NCBI GenBank assembly: GCA_947579665.1
Contig: OX388343.1
Coordinates: forward strand, 100,631,657 to 100,695,656
Direction of reading: 5' to 3'
Origin: Sympetrum striolatum
Lineage: Eukaryota > Arthropoda > Insecta > Odonata > Libellulidae
Length of the DNA stretch: 64,000 nt
This document shows, one piece after another, positions 45,302 through 56,323 of this stretch. The position numbers and the translations under genes are program-made. Below the pieces are notes generated by a model. The model was not told where the DNA came from. It did no database searches and worked only from the letters and a program-made list of their open reading frames with translations. Numbering within the stretch: position 1 is the first letter of the stretch; each line of letters begins with the position of its first letter.

Positions 45302-45490
45302 AAGAGGATATTGCTTTGAACAATAGACTCATCTCTCACGGAACCCTGTTTTTTGAAATGATCCTGGGCATACCCTTAATGTAATTAATAGTGAGATCCT
45401 GCTCACCAGCGTCAATTCTAGTTTGTAGCTCACTTCTAAGGGTTTGAAGATAATTTCTTTGCATTAGGGTGCGATCCCGAGAATTTATGT
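45302..45490 (-). pseudogene. 5' end of I/Jockey-like element, block 4
   Basis: Continuation of the copy at 39897-42683. The minus strand shows an ORF1-like tail: RTLMQRNYLQTLRSELQTRI, then DLTINYIKGMPRIIS. Confidence 0.5.
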
Positions 45491-46380
45491 ATATCATCAC
45501 TCAATGTATCTTCTCCATATTTTACTAGCTCTGCTGCGATATTTTCTTCCTTTGAGCTTTATTATTTTTTAACTTTTGTATACATTATGCAATTTCCTTT
45601 CTAGTGGGTCTAATTCTGAGGAAGTTTCCTCTAAGTTTGATTCTTCCCTTAGCCAATTATTTTCCTCAGTTGTTCATCTCTCCTTATCTTCTGTACAGAG
45701 AAGTTCTTTGAAATGTTCTACCAATCTTTGCAGAACTTTACTCTTCTAGGACTACATTTCTGCCGAATTTTTAAATCCTTCCATTTTTGGTTGGTATCCT
45801 CTTTTCACCTTTTCTAAAACTTCGTAGAACTATGTCTGTTCATTCTGTTTGGTGTATTCTTCTATATTCTGTAGCTGTTCTTCATTTTCTCCTTTTTTCC
45901 TGCATATCTTATTTGCTTCCTTCCAGATTTCTTGGTACCTTTCAGTGTTCATTCTGTTTTTTTTCCTTATCATCCTTTCTCTAGCTTTATTCTTATCCTC
46001 AATTGAATCTTTGAAAGCTTCTTTGATTGCTTTTGCTATTTTTCCATTCTTTTTCTAATTTTATTTTATAAGTTTTTTCATCGGCTGTTGGTTTGCATTT
46101 TAATAGCTAATACTGTTTGGTTTTGCTTCGTTACTTCCTCTTCTTCATTCAACTAATTTGTGTCCCATATTCTCTTAACCATCTCTGGGACTTTTTCTGT
46201 TTTAATTATTTTCTCCCTTACTCTTACTTCAAATATTTAATGATTCGAGTCATAGTTTGGCCCTTTGCAGCTTCTGATGTCTATATCTGTTAATTATCCA
46301 TTATTCCCCAAATTTCACAGGTTTTCCTCGGCTTAGAGTTCGCTTGAAATTGCGTATCTCCCTGCAACTTCTACCTAATT
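45490..46380 (-). pseudogene. RTE-like non-LTR retroelement, 5' part, block 4
   Basis: Minus-strand copy of 10670-11600 with the EN-RT linker (KLxERMIRKK-like, YQEIWKEANKICRKKGEN, FYEVLEKVKRGYQPKMEGF). The WFDN segment present in blocks 1 and 2 is deleted near 46000. It is dead. Confidence 0.55.
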
Positions 46381-46599
46381 ATTCTTCGATTTCTTCTTCT
46401 ACTTATAAGATTTTATATAAATAATTGTATGATATTTTTTTACCATTTATAGCTCTTCGATAGTTTAATAAATAGTTTGAAAGAAATTCCTTGGTTCTAT
46501 TTTCGTATATTAAGATATTTCTAATTTTTTCTTGCGCATTAGTAAAAAAATATCTACTTCAACATTAAAGAAGCTCTTTTCAAATCGATGATTATTTTA

Positions 46600-46733
46600 G
46601 ACAGAGAAACTTCACCTCTCTTAATATAACCCTTTATCCCTGTGCCCTTATGAACTTCCAAAAAATACATAAAGAAGACATCCTTATCTTCCCAGTGGTT
46701 TCTAACATTTCTTCTCCGTGTCATAAGCTGGCC
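46600..46733 (+). pseudogene. Penelope-like RT, block B2, first part
   Basis: MNFQKIHKEDILIFPVVSN then ISSPCHKLA is the LPKIHK to SPCHKLA region. The frame is cut at 46733 by the composite insertion and resumes at 50524. Confidence 0.6.
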
Positions 46734-46896
46734 CATGGGCGTCGCCATTGGGGGGCAGGGGGGGGCTGCTGCCTCCCCCTTGGTGATTCATTCGTATTTT
46801 GGTTCGGGATGTGTTGTAGAAACAATTTTTAGTCACGAGCGTATTTAAAAAGAATTTATACCCAAAACTAAGTCAATTGTTGGCACGTGTAAACAC

Positions 46897-47194
46897 CAGT
46901 GATGGGAAAAGTACTTCCTCGTAGGAATTTCAGTTATACCTCCAGCGCAGCACAAATATTTCAACAATACTTTGCAGCAGAGTCAACCGCCATCCCTCCT
47001 TTCCTTCGCCCCTTCCTTCCCAAAAGAAGAAAATCAGAGCGCGAGGTTATGCGATTATGTCCTCTCTCTCAAACTTCCTTGAGTATCGTCCCACAATCGC
47101 ACACAGAAGACAAAAGATTCAGTTTTTTTTCGTTTTCCCTTCAAAATGGACATAAGAAAGTTTTGCGGTGAGTATTTTGCAAAAAGGGCCCAAG
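46897..47194 (+). pseudogene. hAT element 5' end with first codons of a TTF-type transposase
   Basis: CAGTGATGGGAAAAGTACTT has the look of a hAT TIR. About 250 bp later, in a good context (TTCAAAATGG), a frame starts at 47146: MDIRKFCGEYFAKRAQ. MDIRKFF-type starts are typical of hAT/ZMYM-like proteins with a TTF-type zinc finger. The frame is broken after 16 codons by the hAT-N insertion at 47195, and the rest was not found downstream. GGTGAGT at codon 8 could also be a splice donor. Confidence 0.45.
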
Positions 47195-49150
47195 CAGTGG
47201 CGCAGCGAGGGGGGGAAGTTTAGGGGTTCACCCCCTCCCCAAGAGTCAAGTCCTATGACTAGCTCCTAGCGAGCAGGCCTATCGATATCAATGGGACGCT
47301 ACGAGTGTGTCGCACACAATGTTCAACGAATGCACTTCTTAACCATATCCTTTTGTTAGATGACTCACACCATAAGATAACATTCCCACGAGAAGAATTC
47401 GAAATTGCTGATTCGTTTAGTCCTCGCAAAAAGACAAGGGAACATTCGAGAAGTAATTCGAAACTTACACCCTGAAAATAGGGATTAAGATTACATTTGG
47501 GAGACAAACAGGTTGATAAAACGCTCAGTTTGATCTTCTACATGTGACTGTTTTGAGGGTGTGAATGGAAAGCTAGGCTCGTGAATAGTGCATTTGAGAA
47601 ATTCACAGGGAACAGTTCGAAGGAGAGTTTAGTTTGGATTTCATTCGATACAGATGGACATCCGAAAATTTTTTCACAGTCCGCTAATAGCTCGAGGCCT
47701 CTATCGGGAAAACGTAAGCTAATGTCTATGTGGTTTTTTGTAAAATGACCATTATTAGTTGCATAAATCAGGATTGTATTATTTTAGGGCTGTTATCGGA
47801 GGGCATATCTCAAGATGAGTTTAGCGACAATTCCAAAGGAACTGGTTCCTTTGTTAAGCATTCTAGACGATTAAAAGTCTGTACAGTAGACTCTTCATTA
47901 CTCGGGATGATATAAAATATACTGATCCTTATTTTATAATTACCCGTTAATTTGCTGTATAGTTACGAAAATAATCCAATAACCGGGTTTCCGTAGAAAT
48001 TTGTAAAATTATTGGAGCAATACTGTACAATATCAGTGAAAATTAATTTTCGATGACATTATTAATAATATACCATTTTGGAGGCAAATCAGTCAGCTGA
48101 AAGGTATTGTGCGCGTAAGTTACGCACATATATATATCGGAACTGTGACTTGATGACTTGAAATAAATTTGAGTAACTGTTAAAACTGTGACTTTAATTC
48201 TTCAGCTTCCTTTTCGATGCAGCCACTTTTTCTCTTGTGATAGAATCCCACGAATCTCATATCTGGTTATGCAATGCCCATTCAAAATTTCAATTCGTGG
48301 AAACTTTTGTTTCCTTTGAACACTCAGTGCTTAAGACTGGGTTTTGTATCATCTCTCTGTTGGTTAAACCACTTAGTCTAAATAATTGTAAGCTGACGTC
48401 TTTATTTTTTCCACCTTGGTATATAACTTGATTTCTGAAAATTCAATTATAATATCAACTATAATCAAGAGTCTACAGAATATTTTAATGCAGCCGAATT
48501 TTTACTCTCCGGTATGTGACGCATTCAATTGAAAACTTGGCTGATGCATAAATAACGAGATCAGGCTTAATTGTAAGCATACCAGAAAATTTCATCTGAT
48601 ATAAATGATTTTTTTGTTTCTTAGAAGAGGAGGTAATTTTAAAAGCAACGGATCAAGTCATTCCTAAGAAAGCTGCTGATGATATAGTGTAATAACGATA
48701 GATGTTCAAATAAGGATGGGTGCACCAATGTGGTGATTTATTGAGACGTTTTATATCGCTTGTCAAATAACCGTAACATTTTTTTCCTTTTCACGCTTGG
48801 CTACCTCTTGGAAGAAAGAACTCTCAAATATTTGGGAAGTATATATCTACAGCATCAAAATACTTAAGCATCGAAAAAAAAAAATTTTTAATAGAAATTG
48901 GACGTAACCAAACTAGAAATCCAAACAAAACTTATGATAAGTTTCCAATAGTTTGATTATGTAAACTACTATCTTGGAAAGTTTAATGAGTTGGCCATAT
49001 AAGCGTTAAACTCCACTAGTTTTCAATACATTTAGTTTTTGGAAGATTTGACATATTTGTAGTAAGAAGCGGGCATGAATAAACTAGCCCCTGTAAGTTA
49101 AGCATTTTTCATTTTATCTGGCACCTCCCCTCCCCCCCCCCCCCCTAGCA
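47195..49150 (+). mobile_element. hAT-like non-autonomous element (hAT-N), long copy
   Basis: It starts CAGTGGCGCAGCGAGGGGGG and is colinear with 62003-63688. Shared markers are CAAGTCCTATG, ATCGATATCAATGGG, CGCGTAAGTTACGCAC and GGGCATGAATA-ACTAGCCCC. It carries roughly 300-480 extra bases near 48560-49045 that the other copy lacks. The expected CACTG terminus is replaced by a poly-C tract and CAGTGGCTGGCGACGCC, so the right end is rearranged. No coding frame was recognised. Confidence 0.65.
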
Positions 49151-49474
49151 CAGTGGCTGGCGACGCCCTTGAGCTCAGAGCTACCAAATTACTGCTTCAA
49201 CAATCCGCTAAAATTAATCGAATATAAGTCAAAATCCGCTAGAATGATCATAAGAAAAGTCAAAAATTCCGCCGAAGGGAAAAAAGGGTAAAAATATCAT
49301 CAAAAATTGATTTTTGCATTGTTATCTGTTTTTTAATTAATTTCCTATCAAAATATAACACTGAAAATAGTACAATATCGAAAAAACATTATTTAAAAAA
49401 TTTCTCAACAAAAAATAAATATTTAAAGGTATTATAAAACTAACTAAAAACTAAATATTGTAAAACACTTATAT

Positions 49475-49690
49475 ATTTATGAGCTCATCAAAATCTTCCT
49501 CCTCTTCCTCATAACTGTATGCTTGCATTGTACCCACTTTGGATAGAGCATCCTCTGAAATTTCGTAATTGTAACAATTACTCCCACAGCGCTTCAGACC
49601 AGATCTGTCAATATGGAATTTAACATTTTTGTAGTCATTACATTTCTCATTTTTCCTTTAATACTGTTCGAATGTACATTGCATAATTAA
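49475..49690 (-). pseudogene. C-terminal coding remnant with acidic tail
   Basis: Minus strand: EKCNDYKNVKFHIDRSGLKR, then CGSNCYNYEISEDALSKVG, then SYEEEEEDFDELINI and a stop. Amino-acid usage and the clean C-terminus look like real coding sequence, and a TAA interrupts the frame just upstream. The family was not recognised; it may be the C-terminus of the transposase of the composite insertion. Confidence 0.35.
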
Positions 49691-50523
49691 TAATTGCACA
49701 AAAAATCGGAAGTTCATTGAATATAAACAAGAAATTTGGTATCAGAAAGCTCCGGCCCAGCGATTACTTTGTTGCATTTGCTGGGCTCATTGCGAGGCGC
49801 CGTAATGAAAGTTGAGAGACGACGTATCTTCCGTTAGCTGAGGCTGGTGACCCCCGATTTAAACATTAAGTTTGTTATTTCTTGGGAAACTTGGTTGTGG
49901 AAATCATCAAAATGAACGATAGCAAAAGACTATGTTCATTCTGTGTTAGCGAAAAACTAAATATTAGCATATTCCTCCATCGTAATTGCTAAATGCTGTT
50001 ATTTTTCCATTTAATCATAAACATTTTTCGAATTTTTCGAAATTTTTTTTTTACCAAAATTCAATGCCCGAAAACGAAGTGCACGTCTTACACAGGGGCG
50101 CGTGGTACATGAGGATATACGGTAATTCCTAGAAATTCCCCAATATTTGTCTACTTGGAAGTTACTCCTCCTTCTGAAAGCTATATAACGCATTGCCGAA
50201 AATTGGTGTCCGCCAGTATGTTAAGATCTTTCGGTCCTCTTTACCCTTTTAAAGGAAAGAAAATTTCTGACGTAAACCTTTTCTAAATGAATGAGGGTTC
50301 ACTTCCGTCCCTTCACCGGATGTGTAATTCCGGTAATCCCCTTACGGAATTGTCGAAGTGCGCTATGCCACTGATGCCACTTGAAACTCAAATTCCGCCA
50401 GAAAAAGTCAAAAATTGCGACTTTCCCGCCCAATTTACCGCTATCCACTAGATGATATTTTTTCCGCTAAGCGACAGCAAATTCCGCCAGATCTAGCGGG
50501 AAAAAGCCAGATTGGCAGCAATG

Positions 50524-51340
50524 CTTAAGCTGGCCACTGAATTTAATCATTTAATTGCAAATTGAAATGATTTTTGCCTTTACATTGTGTGAGAAACTTA
50601 GTGGAATTTGCACGTAAAGTGAAAGACTTGAAATTTCCTAACAATGCAAAACTCTTTCGATATTTATAACTCTTTTACCAGAGTTCCTTGTGTCTGTTGC
50701 TGTGTTGGAAAGGCTACTAAAAAGGAACAATTCGGAGGAAGTTGTTACTAGTAACCTGTTGTCGTTGGTGAATGTGTGTTTAATGAAAACTTTTTTCCAG
50801 TTCCACATAGGTTTTTATGATAAAAAATATGGTCTTGCCAACAGCTAACATTTTCATAGACTCCCTAAAAGAGAAATTGTTTAATTCAAATTCCCAATTG
50901 ATAAAATTTATTTTATGCTGGTTTTGTACGTTAATCGTATATTTTATTTTTGGGGCGGGAAAAACCGACAACTCTCTTCCTTCATCTCTATCCTGGATTG
51001 TATCCATCCTAGTATTTCATTTTTCCATGAAATTGAAACTAATAATACCTTGAACTTTATTGACCTCACCCTACGTCTAGTTAATCAAAAATCGAATTCA
51101 ATGTTTATAATTATATTATTATACAGAAAATCAACTTATACTAACAGTTCCATCCCCTTTACTTCCAATCACCACTACTCACATAAGCTCGCCGCTTTTC
51201 GCTGCCTTATACGCAGACTATTTAATATTTTCTTTATCTACTATAAACTTACTTCACGATCTTAAAACTATTAAAGAAATAGCTGTTGCAAATGGTTATC
51301 CACCTACTTAAATAAATAAATAGTTTCAACGGAAAGAAAG
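50524..51340 (+). pseudogene. Penelope-like RT, block B2, second part
   Basis: Resumes at the conserved LAT-FNHLIAN segment and continues ARKVKDLKFPNNAKLF, a decayed palm, LYVNRIFYFWGG (the family has YVDD), HEIETNNTLNFIDLTLRLV, IILLYRKSTYTNS and SHKLAAF. Loss of the catalytic aspartates at the same position as in block B1 indicates the damage predates duplication of the blocks. Confidence 0.72.
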
Positions 51341-51369
51341 AAGCATCATCGACAATAGACTTTTTCCTC

Positions 51370-51735
51370 TTGAATGCCAATCTCAGATGGATTCCCCATG
51401 ACGAGTTGTCCATCCGTTTTAAGGTAGTATTTCGTACAAACTTGCCAATCTCTTCAAAATATTCAATATTGTACCAATTTTTCGGAAATAATAACTTAAG
51501 GAAATTTTTATGTCATCAAAACAACAATGTAAAACGTTTTTATAAATCCGGCGTCTATAAAATAATTTGCAACACTTGCAAATCTCTCTACATCCGTCGT
51601 GCTTCCCTAAATTTTAAAGTTTACATTAAAGAGCAGTTCAATGCATTCATCATTGCTTCACCTTATTCCCACTTTGCGAATTCCCTTAACGTAAACAAAC
51701 ATTCCAGCAGTTTTGTTCGACATTTTCCATTTTGA
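51370..51735 (+). pseudogene. Penelope linker and GIY-YIG remnant, block B2
   Basis: A 121-codon frame reads WIPHDELSIRFKVVFRTNLP in the linker and then GVYKIICNTCKSLYIRRASL in the GIY-YIG region, then NVNKHSSSFVRHFPF. It is less interrupted than the block B1 copy. YIRRA replaces the usual YIGQT. Confidence 0.7.
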
Positions 51736-51810
51736 ATATAATGATAAACGCATTCGAACAATTAGAGATTATTCGATACTTTCTATCACCTAATTCCTCT
51801 CTCACAGAGA

Positions 51811-52060
51811 TTATTCGATACTTTGTATAAACCTAATTGCTCTCTCAGTAATGAATATCTTTTTCAAACCCCCTCTCCTCAACCTCAACATTGTCAATAG
51901 CTTAATTTCAGCTGGAATAGCTTCTCGGAAACTAATGTTTTTCTTAGTAGTAACTGGTTCTATTATTCGTAACAATTTGTAAAAATGTTCCTTTGACATG
52001 CGTGTAAAATTTCGGAATACATTTACATCATGCTGAGATTCTCATACGGCCTTATCTTTC
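51811..52060 (-). pseudogene. PIF/Harbinger (HARBI1-like) N-terminal fragment, block B2
   Basis: Minus strand: DVNVFRNFTRMSKEHFYKLL, then IIEPVTTKKNISFREAIPAE and IKLLTMLRLRR. This fits the HARBI1 N-terminal region. It lacks all DDE residues. The best preserved of the two copies. Confidence 0.6.
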
Positions 52061-52935
52061 CAATATAATAGTGTGAGAGTTAAGTACAACAAACGGCTTA
52101 GTCGTCGGGGTAACACTGCTTGTTTACTCATACAAAATCCTGCGTATTTTCCGTCTTTTTCCTTCAAATTTTCGTATTCGGAAACGTAAACTATATAACG
52201 TGACCACAATAAGAATCTTCATTCGATTTTCTTTCTTCTGGTCTTCAACTCGACTTCGTACGACCATTATTTCTCATTTCATTCCGCAAAAGAAAAAATG
52301 TCTGCAATCGATCAAAACGAGCTTTACGTGCATTTCTCATACGAGAGACGATTTGAGTCGTCCAGAGTCGACCCAAGGATACTCTGGACAAACTAAATTA
52401 ACTAATATGTAACGCTCCATTGGGCCTTTGAAACGACTCCCATATAATTTATAATCCCATCCTATGCTTGGAAGAGCACGAAATTAATGTTCGAACATTT
52501 CTCCCGTGTATTTCTAACGGGAGATACATAAATATGTATACACATCGGTGAGTATAATATAAGATTATGACATTGAAGCATTACACGCCTTTGTAGTAGA
52601 AATGCTGTTTACTGTATAACGATGAATACTCTAATCTCGGATACCGTTCGACGAGTATTCCTCTAATTTTATTAAAATACGTAAAATAATACCAAAAGGT
52701 CACTATTCAAAAATATATCTCAATTTATTGGAAAAGAACTTTAAAACTCTGACATTGACGTTACATTTTTGTTTGATAGAAATCAAATTCTTCCACTCTT
52801 TGTAAAAACAAGTTCGATTTTTTTAATTTTTCGATCGTCAACGGCTCCTTAATGTTGTTGAAATAAGCAATTTTGTAAATCAATTTTGGCTGGATATCGT
52901 TTGAGTAGGCCAATGCCCACATCCTAACTCTTTTT
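52061..52935. other. Block-B region without genes, copy 2
   Basis: Colinear with 30160-30985. Short open stretches only. There is an insertion of about 25 bp (AACGTAAACTATATAACGTG) near 52182 relative to block B1. Confidence 0.4.
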
Positions 52936-52939
52936 TAAA

Positions 52940-53925
52940 ATATAAATTTTCAACTTAGTGAGGTACTTTACATCTTATTTATATATATTCTTCAAAGACA
53001 TTTTACTTTTAAAATAAAAATACATTCATTTATATGGCTTTTAAAATTCGTAACGTTTGAGCTAATAATTTCCAAGATATAAATTCCAGAAGTATAACAA
53101 ATACACGATTATCTCTTGGCATCCATTTTGCATCTTATTTACAAATATTCATCAAAGATATTTTACAGTTGAAACAAGAAGATTTATCTAGTTGTATATA
53201 GTTGTAAAATTCGTATCGCTTGAGCAAATAATTTCCCGGATAAAAATTCTAGAAATTACGCTTTAATAAAAAATATCTGATTATCTTCGGGCGGCCATTT
53301 TGCATTTTTTTATAAATATTCTTCAAAGACATTTTACGGTTAAAAAATGGAAGGTTGCATCTACGTGTCTTGTGAAATTCATATAGTTTGAAGGAATTGA
53401 TTCTGATATAAAAATTCCAGGACATGCATGTATATTATCATCATCATCCATTTATGTGTCCATATTATTATTTATGAATTTATTATTAATATATATGTAT
53501 AAGTTGTTAAAATGAACGATTCCTTTTATTTTTCAACGTCGGCTGGAAAATATAAGCAGGACAATGTAGAACCTCGAAAGCCCCCTTTTTTTAAAATACA
53601 ATTTCACCTCTGAGCGGCCATTTTCCATCTCATTTAATAGTATTCTTGAAAGTTATTTTTACAAATAAAACAAGAATATATTCATCTATATTAGTCATAA
53701 GATTCGTATGGTTTGAACCAATAATTTCCGAGATAAAAATTCCATAACTTTAGCGAATACACGATTATCTTTCGATCTTATTTATAAATGTTCTTCAAAG
53801 ATATTTTACGAGTGAAACAAGAACTATATTGGTCATCTATATTGGTTGTAATATTCGTATCGTTTGAATGAATAATTTTTAGATAAAAATTCTGAAGTTT
53901 TAGCATATGTATCAGACCATTAAAG
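52940..53925. repeat. Degenerate minisatellite of about 160 bp, block B2
   Basis: Same array as 30990-31970, same number and order of variant units. Confidence 0.7.
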
Positions 53926-53944
53926 GTGTGTGTATTATACATGG

Positions 53945-54060
53945 GCGCCGTTATGATTTTTGTCAGCGGCGGCGGCATAACGGCGTGAACGCTGACTGCT
54001 TAATCGTCGGCGGCGGTTCGGCGTAACCGGCGGCGTGTAAAATTTCGTTCGTATACGGCA
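53945..54060. repeat. GC-rich GGCGGCGG / CGGCGTAAC segment
   Basis: A sharp island of GC-rich sequence in AT-rich DNA, made of CGGCGGCGGCATAACGGCG-like words. It starts exactly where similarity between the two B blocks ends. No origin recognised. Confidence 0.5.
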
Positions 54061-54129
54061 GAAAAAAGGCGAATAACTCGAATATCTGAGAGTACATTAT
54101 TACAATTATATCATACCAATAAAGACAAT

Positions 54130-54220
54130 GTAGAGCTATCTTGAATACGTAGCACAATGGGCTAGAATCGAAACACCCTGGCAAAAAAACCTTTTCTTGA
54201 GTGCGGACTTTAGTACTTGC
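54130..54220 (-). repeat. Inverted copy of the GTCCGCACTCAAA repeat
   Basis: Reverse complement of 32040-32115 and inverted relative to 54655-54730, with about 430 bp between. The pair may be the two ends of a short foldback or TIR element. Confidence 0.5.
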
Positions 54221-54654
54221 AATTCTCGAATAAATCCTGCCTATTACTACCAAATTATTTACGCTGATTTCTACCAATTAAAATTCTACAGGTGGTCAAA
54301 ATTGACCAAACTTCACGAATAATGTCAGGTTTAGATTTTTGCAAAATTTTTCAGCCTCAAACCAAACCCAAATGAGCAGAATCATCGGACAAATCAATAC
54401 AGTGTTCAATAGTCAACCCTTAAGCTTAATTATGATTTTTAAGTGATCACAGTTGAATATTTGAATTATTGCATCACTTCCATCAGATCTCTGAATTCAG
54501 TTGGTGAAATACTCTCTTCATGCAACATGTCTTTTAAGTTATATTTCTTTCTCTTATCCTCTCTCGGACCCTCCGATTTAAGGAAAACGAGCTCACATAA
54601 GACGCTGTCTGGGAATATTATATGCAGAACTTATTGAGGTATGGCAATGCAAAG

Positions 54655-54730
54655 TTTCAAAGTTCACACTCAAAAAATATTTCCTTATTCTTGCCCAGCA
54701 TTTTACGATTCTAGCTCGCTCTCCGCCGTA
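54655..54730 (+). repeat. Direct copy of the GT(C)C-CACTCAAAAAA repeat
   Basis: Partner of 54130-54220. Diverged, but TTCTTGCCCAGC and CGATTCTAGC are kept. Confidence 0.45.
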
Positions 54731-55059
54731 AAGGGGTTAATTTGGCAATGCGTTGCTTTCCTTATTTTCACAAAAGCATGCTTCTTATAATTACGCTACA
54801 TTACTTTAAGAACATTTAAAGAGTGGTATCGCAAATTGGGCACAAATAGCCAGTAGAATGTCGATCAATGGATGTACTATTGCTGTGAATTAGTTTTAAC
54901 ATCACATTTGCGCCGCAGTTTTCAAGTATGGAATCCAGGAATAGACGTTCAATTGAAATTTCCAGAAAATAAAAATGTATAAATGATGAACGCAAATCAA
55001 AACATTTAAGTTCAAAAAAATAATAAGCAAATGAATAAATGAGAGGAGTTTAAAATAAA

Positions 55060-55240
55060 TATATTAATAACATTCAGCAGTAGGTTACACTCTGTCAACA
55101 AAATCTTTGCACAACGCATAGTGTCATGGATGAATACCATTTTATTCAATCTCTGTGGCTCTAGTCTGCTTTTCTTATCGTTGAGAGTGAGCCTGCATAT
55201 ACTAAAACTCCTTTCAATGGGAGTGCTGGTTGCGGGAATA
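55060..55240 (-). pseudogene. hAT transposase C-terminal dimerisation fragment
   Basis: Minus strand: IPATSTPIERSFSICRLTLN followed by DKKSRLEPQRLNKMVFIHDT and about 20 further codons to a stop. The pattern ERxFS....L..D.RSRL.P....K..F.H is the hATC dimerisation domain at the C-terminus of hAT transposases. Nothing upstream on the strand continues the protein, and no TIR was identified. It is unlinked in sequence to the hAT-N family, which carries no coding part for comparison. Confidence 0.7.
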
Positions 55241-56323
55241 CACTATGCTCTATTAAAGATATTGAAATCGATTATAATGTTTAAGAACTCTGGATTAGAC
55301 TTTTTTATAAATCAAAAGATGCTTCAATTATTAGGAATTGAAGGCAATCCAGGAAAATACTGTTGTACCCTATGAAGATAATTCTTTTATTGGAGTTAAC
55401 ATTTTGGTTTACATGTATGTTCAAGATGGTTTTTATCAAAGTATTCACATAAATTATGATACGTAATGAATACACATTACTTGCCATTACTAAATCCCAA
55501 CGTATCTCAAACGGTCCCATGTTCATAAGAGAGATTGATGCACGTAGATGCGTGTAAATATACGCGTTGAAAGAGAAAGTTAGCCTAAATTAAATTTAAT
55601 ATTATACCACATGGAGATACAGTAATTGAAAGCTGTTGAGTGAAATTTAATCATAGTTAATTATTATCATATTTACAAGGAAAAATAAGAAAAGAAAAAT
55701 ATTTAAAATGAATAATTCGGAAATTCGTAGCGAATTTGTTTGTACTTGTTCTTTAAATAATCATTCTTTTTTCAGAAACGAAGACGTTCTTATTCTTGAT
55801 AATTTGCTTCTTTTTATGATCTTTTTTCGATACTTTTAAATTTCCTGGTAAATATTCTGGGAAAATACATCCTGAAAATTTTGAAGGGAATTTCGAGAGG
55901 TTTGAGAAAAATGCGTTCAAAAAAGTAGTTGCCTACTACTTTTCGCTATACAGTAAACCCTCGCTAACACGAATCTCAAGGGACCGGGCAAAGTGTTCGC
56001 GTTATGAAAAAATTCGTGTTAACCGTATCGCGGCAAAAAAGTGCGATTATACTTGCTGATATACTGACGTCTATTATGATGTTGACGTATAAGTAACGAT
56101 CACAAAAATCTCTATTAAATCTTCCTTTACCAATTGGTAGGTAAATATATTCCGTAGTTTAATTTTTGCGATAAACTTAAAATAAATTGGTATTTTTTTT
56201 TTATTTTTCATCACAGTCAGGCATTACATAAATTTAAAAAAATAACCAGTCTTCAAAGTCAACATTTTAGCTTTTATTAGGTTTAACGAAATCTTGTAAA
56301 TTCTTTTGCCGAAGAGTAGGGCG

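Larger units (their letters stand above)
46734..50523. mobile_element. 3.8 kb composite insertion flanked by TAAGCTGGCC
   Basis: TAAGCTGGCC occurs just left (46724-46733) and just right (50524-50533) of the insert. The related B1 block has it once, in CATAAGCTGGCCACTG. The left end is CATGGGCGTCGCCATTGG and the right end reads TTGGCAGCAATGC, giving only weak inverted similarity. Inside are a hAT-type start at 46897, a hAT-N element from 47195, an internal GGCGACGCCC at about 49160, and a coding remnant at 49475-49690. Several nested insertions are likely. A 10-bp duplication would fit a Mutator-like carrier, but this is not proved. Confidence 0.6.

Noticed and set aside
55121..55375. 84-codon plus-strand hydrophobic frame
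   Set aside because: The minus strand of the same DNA encodes a clear hAT dimerisation domain, so the plus-strand frame is a shadow.
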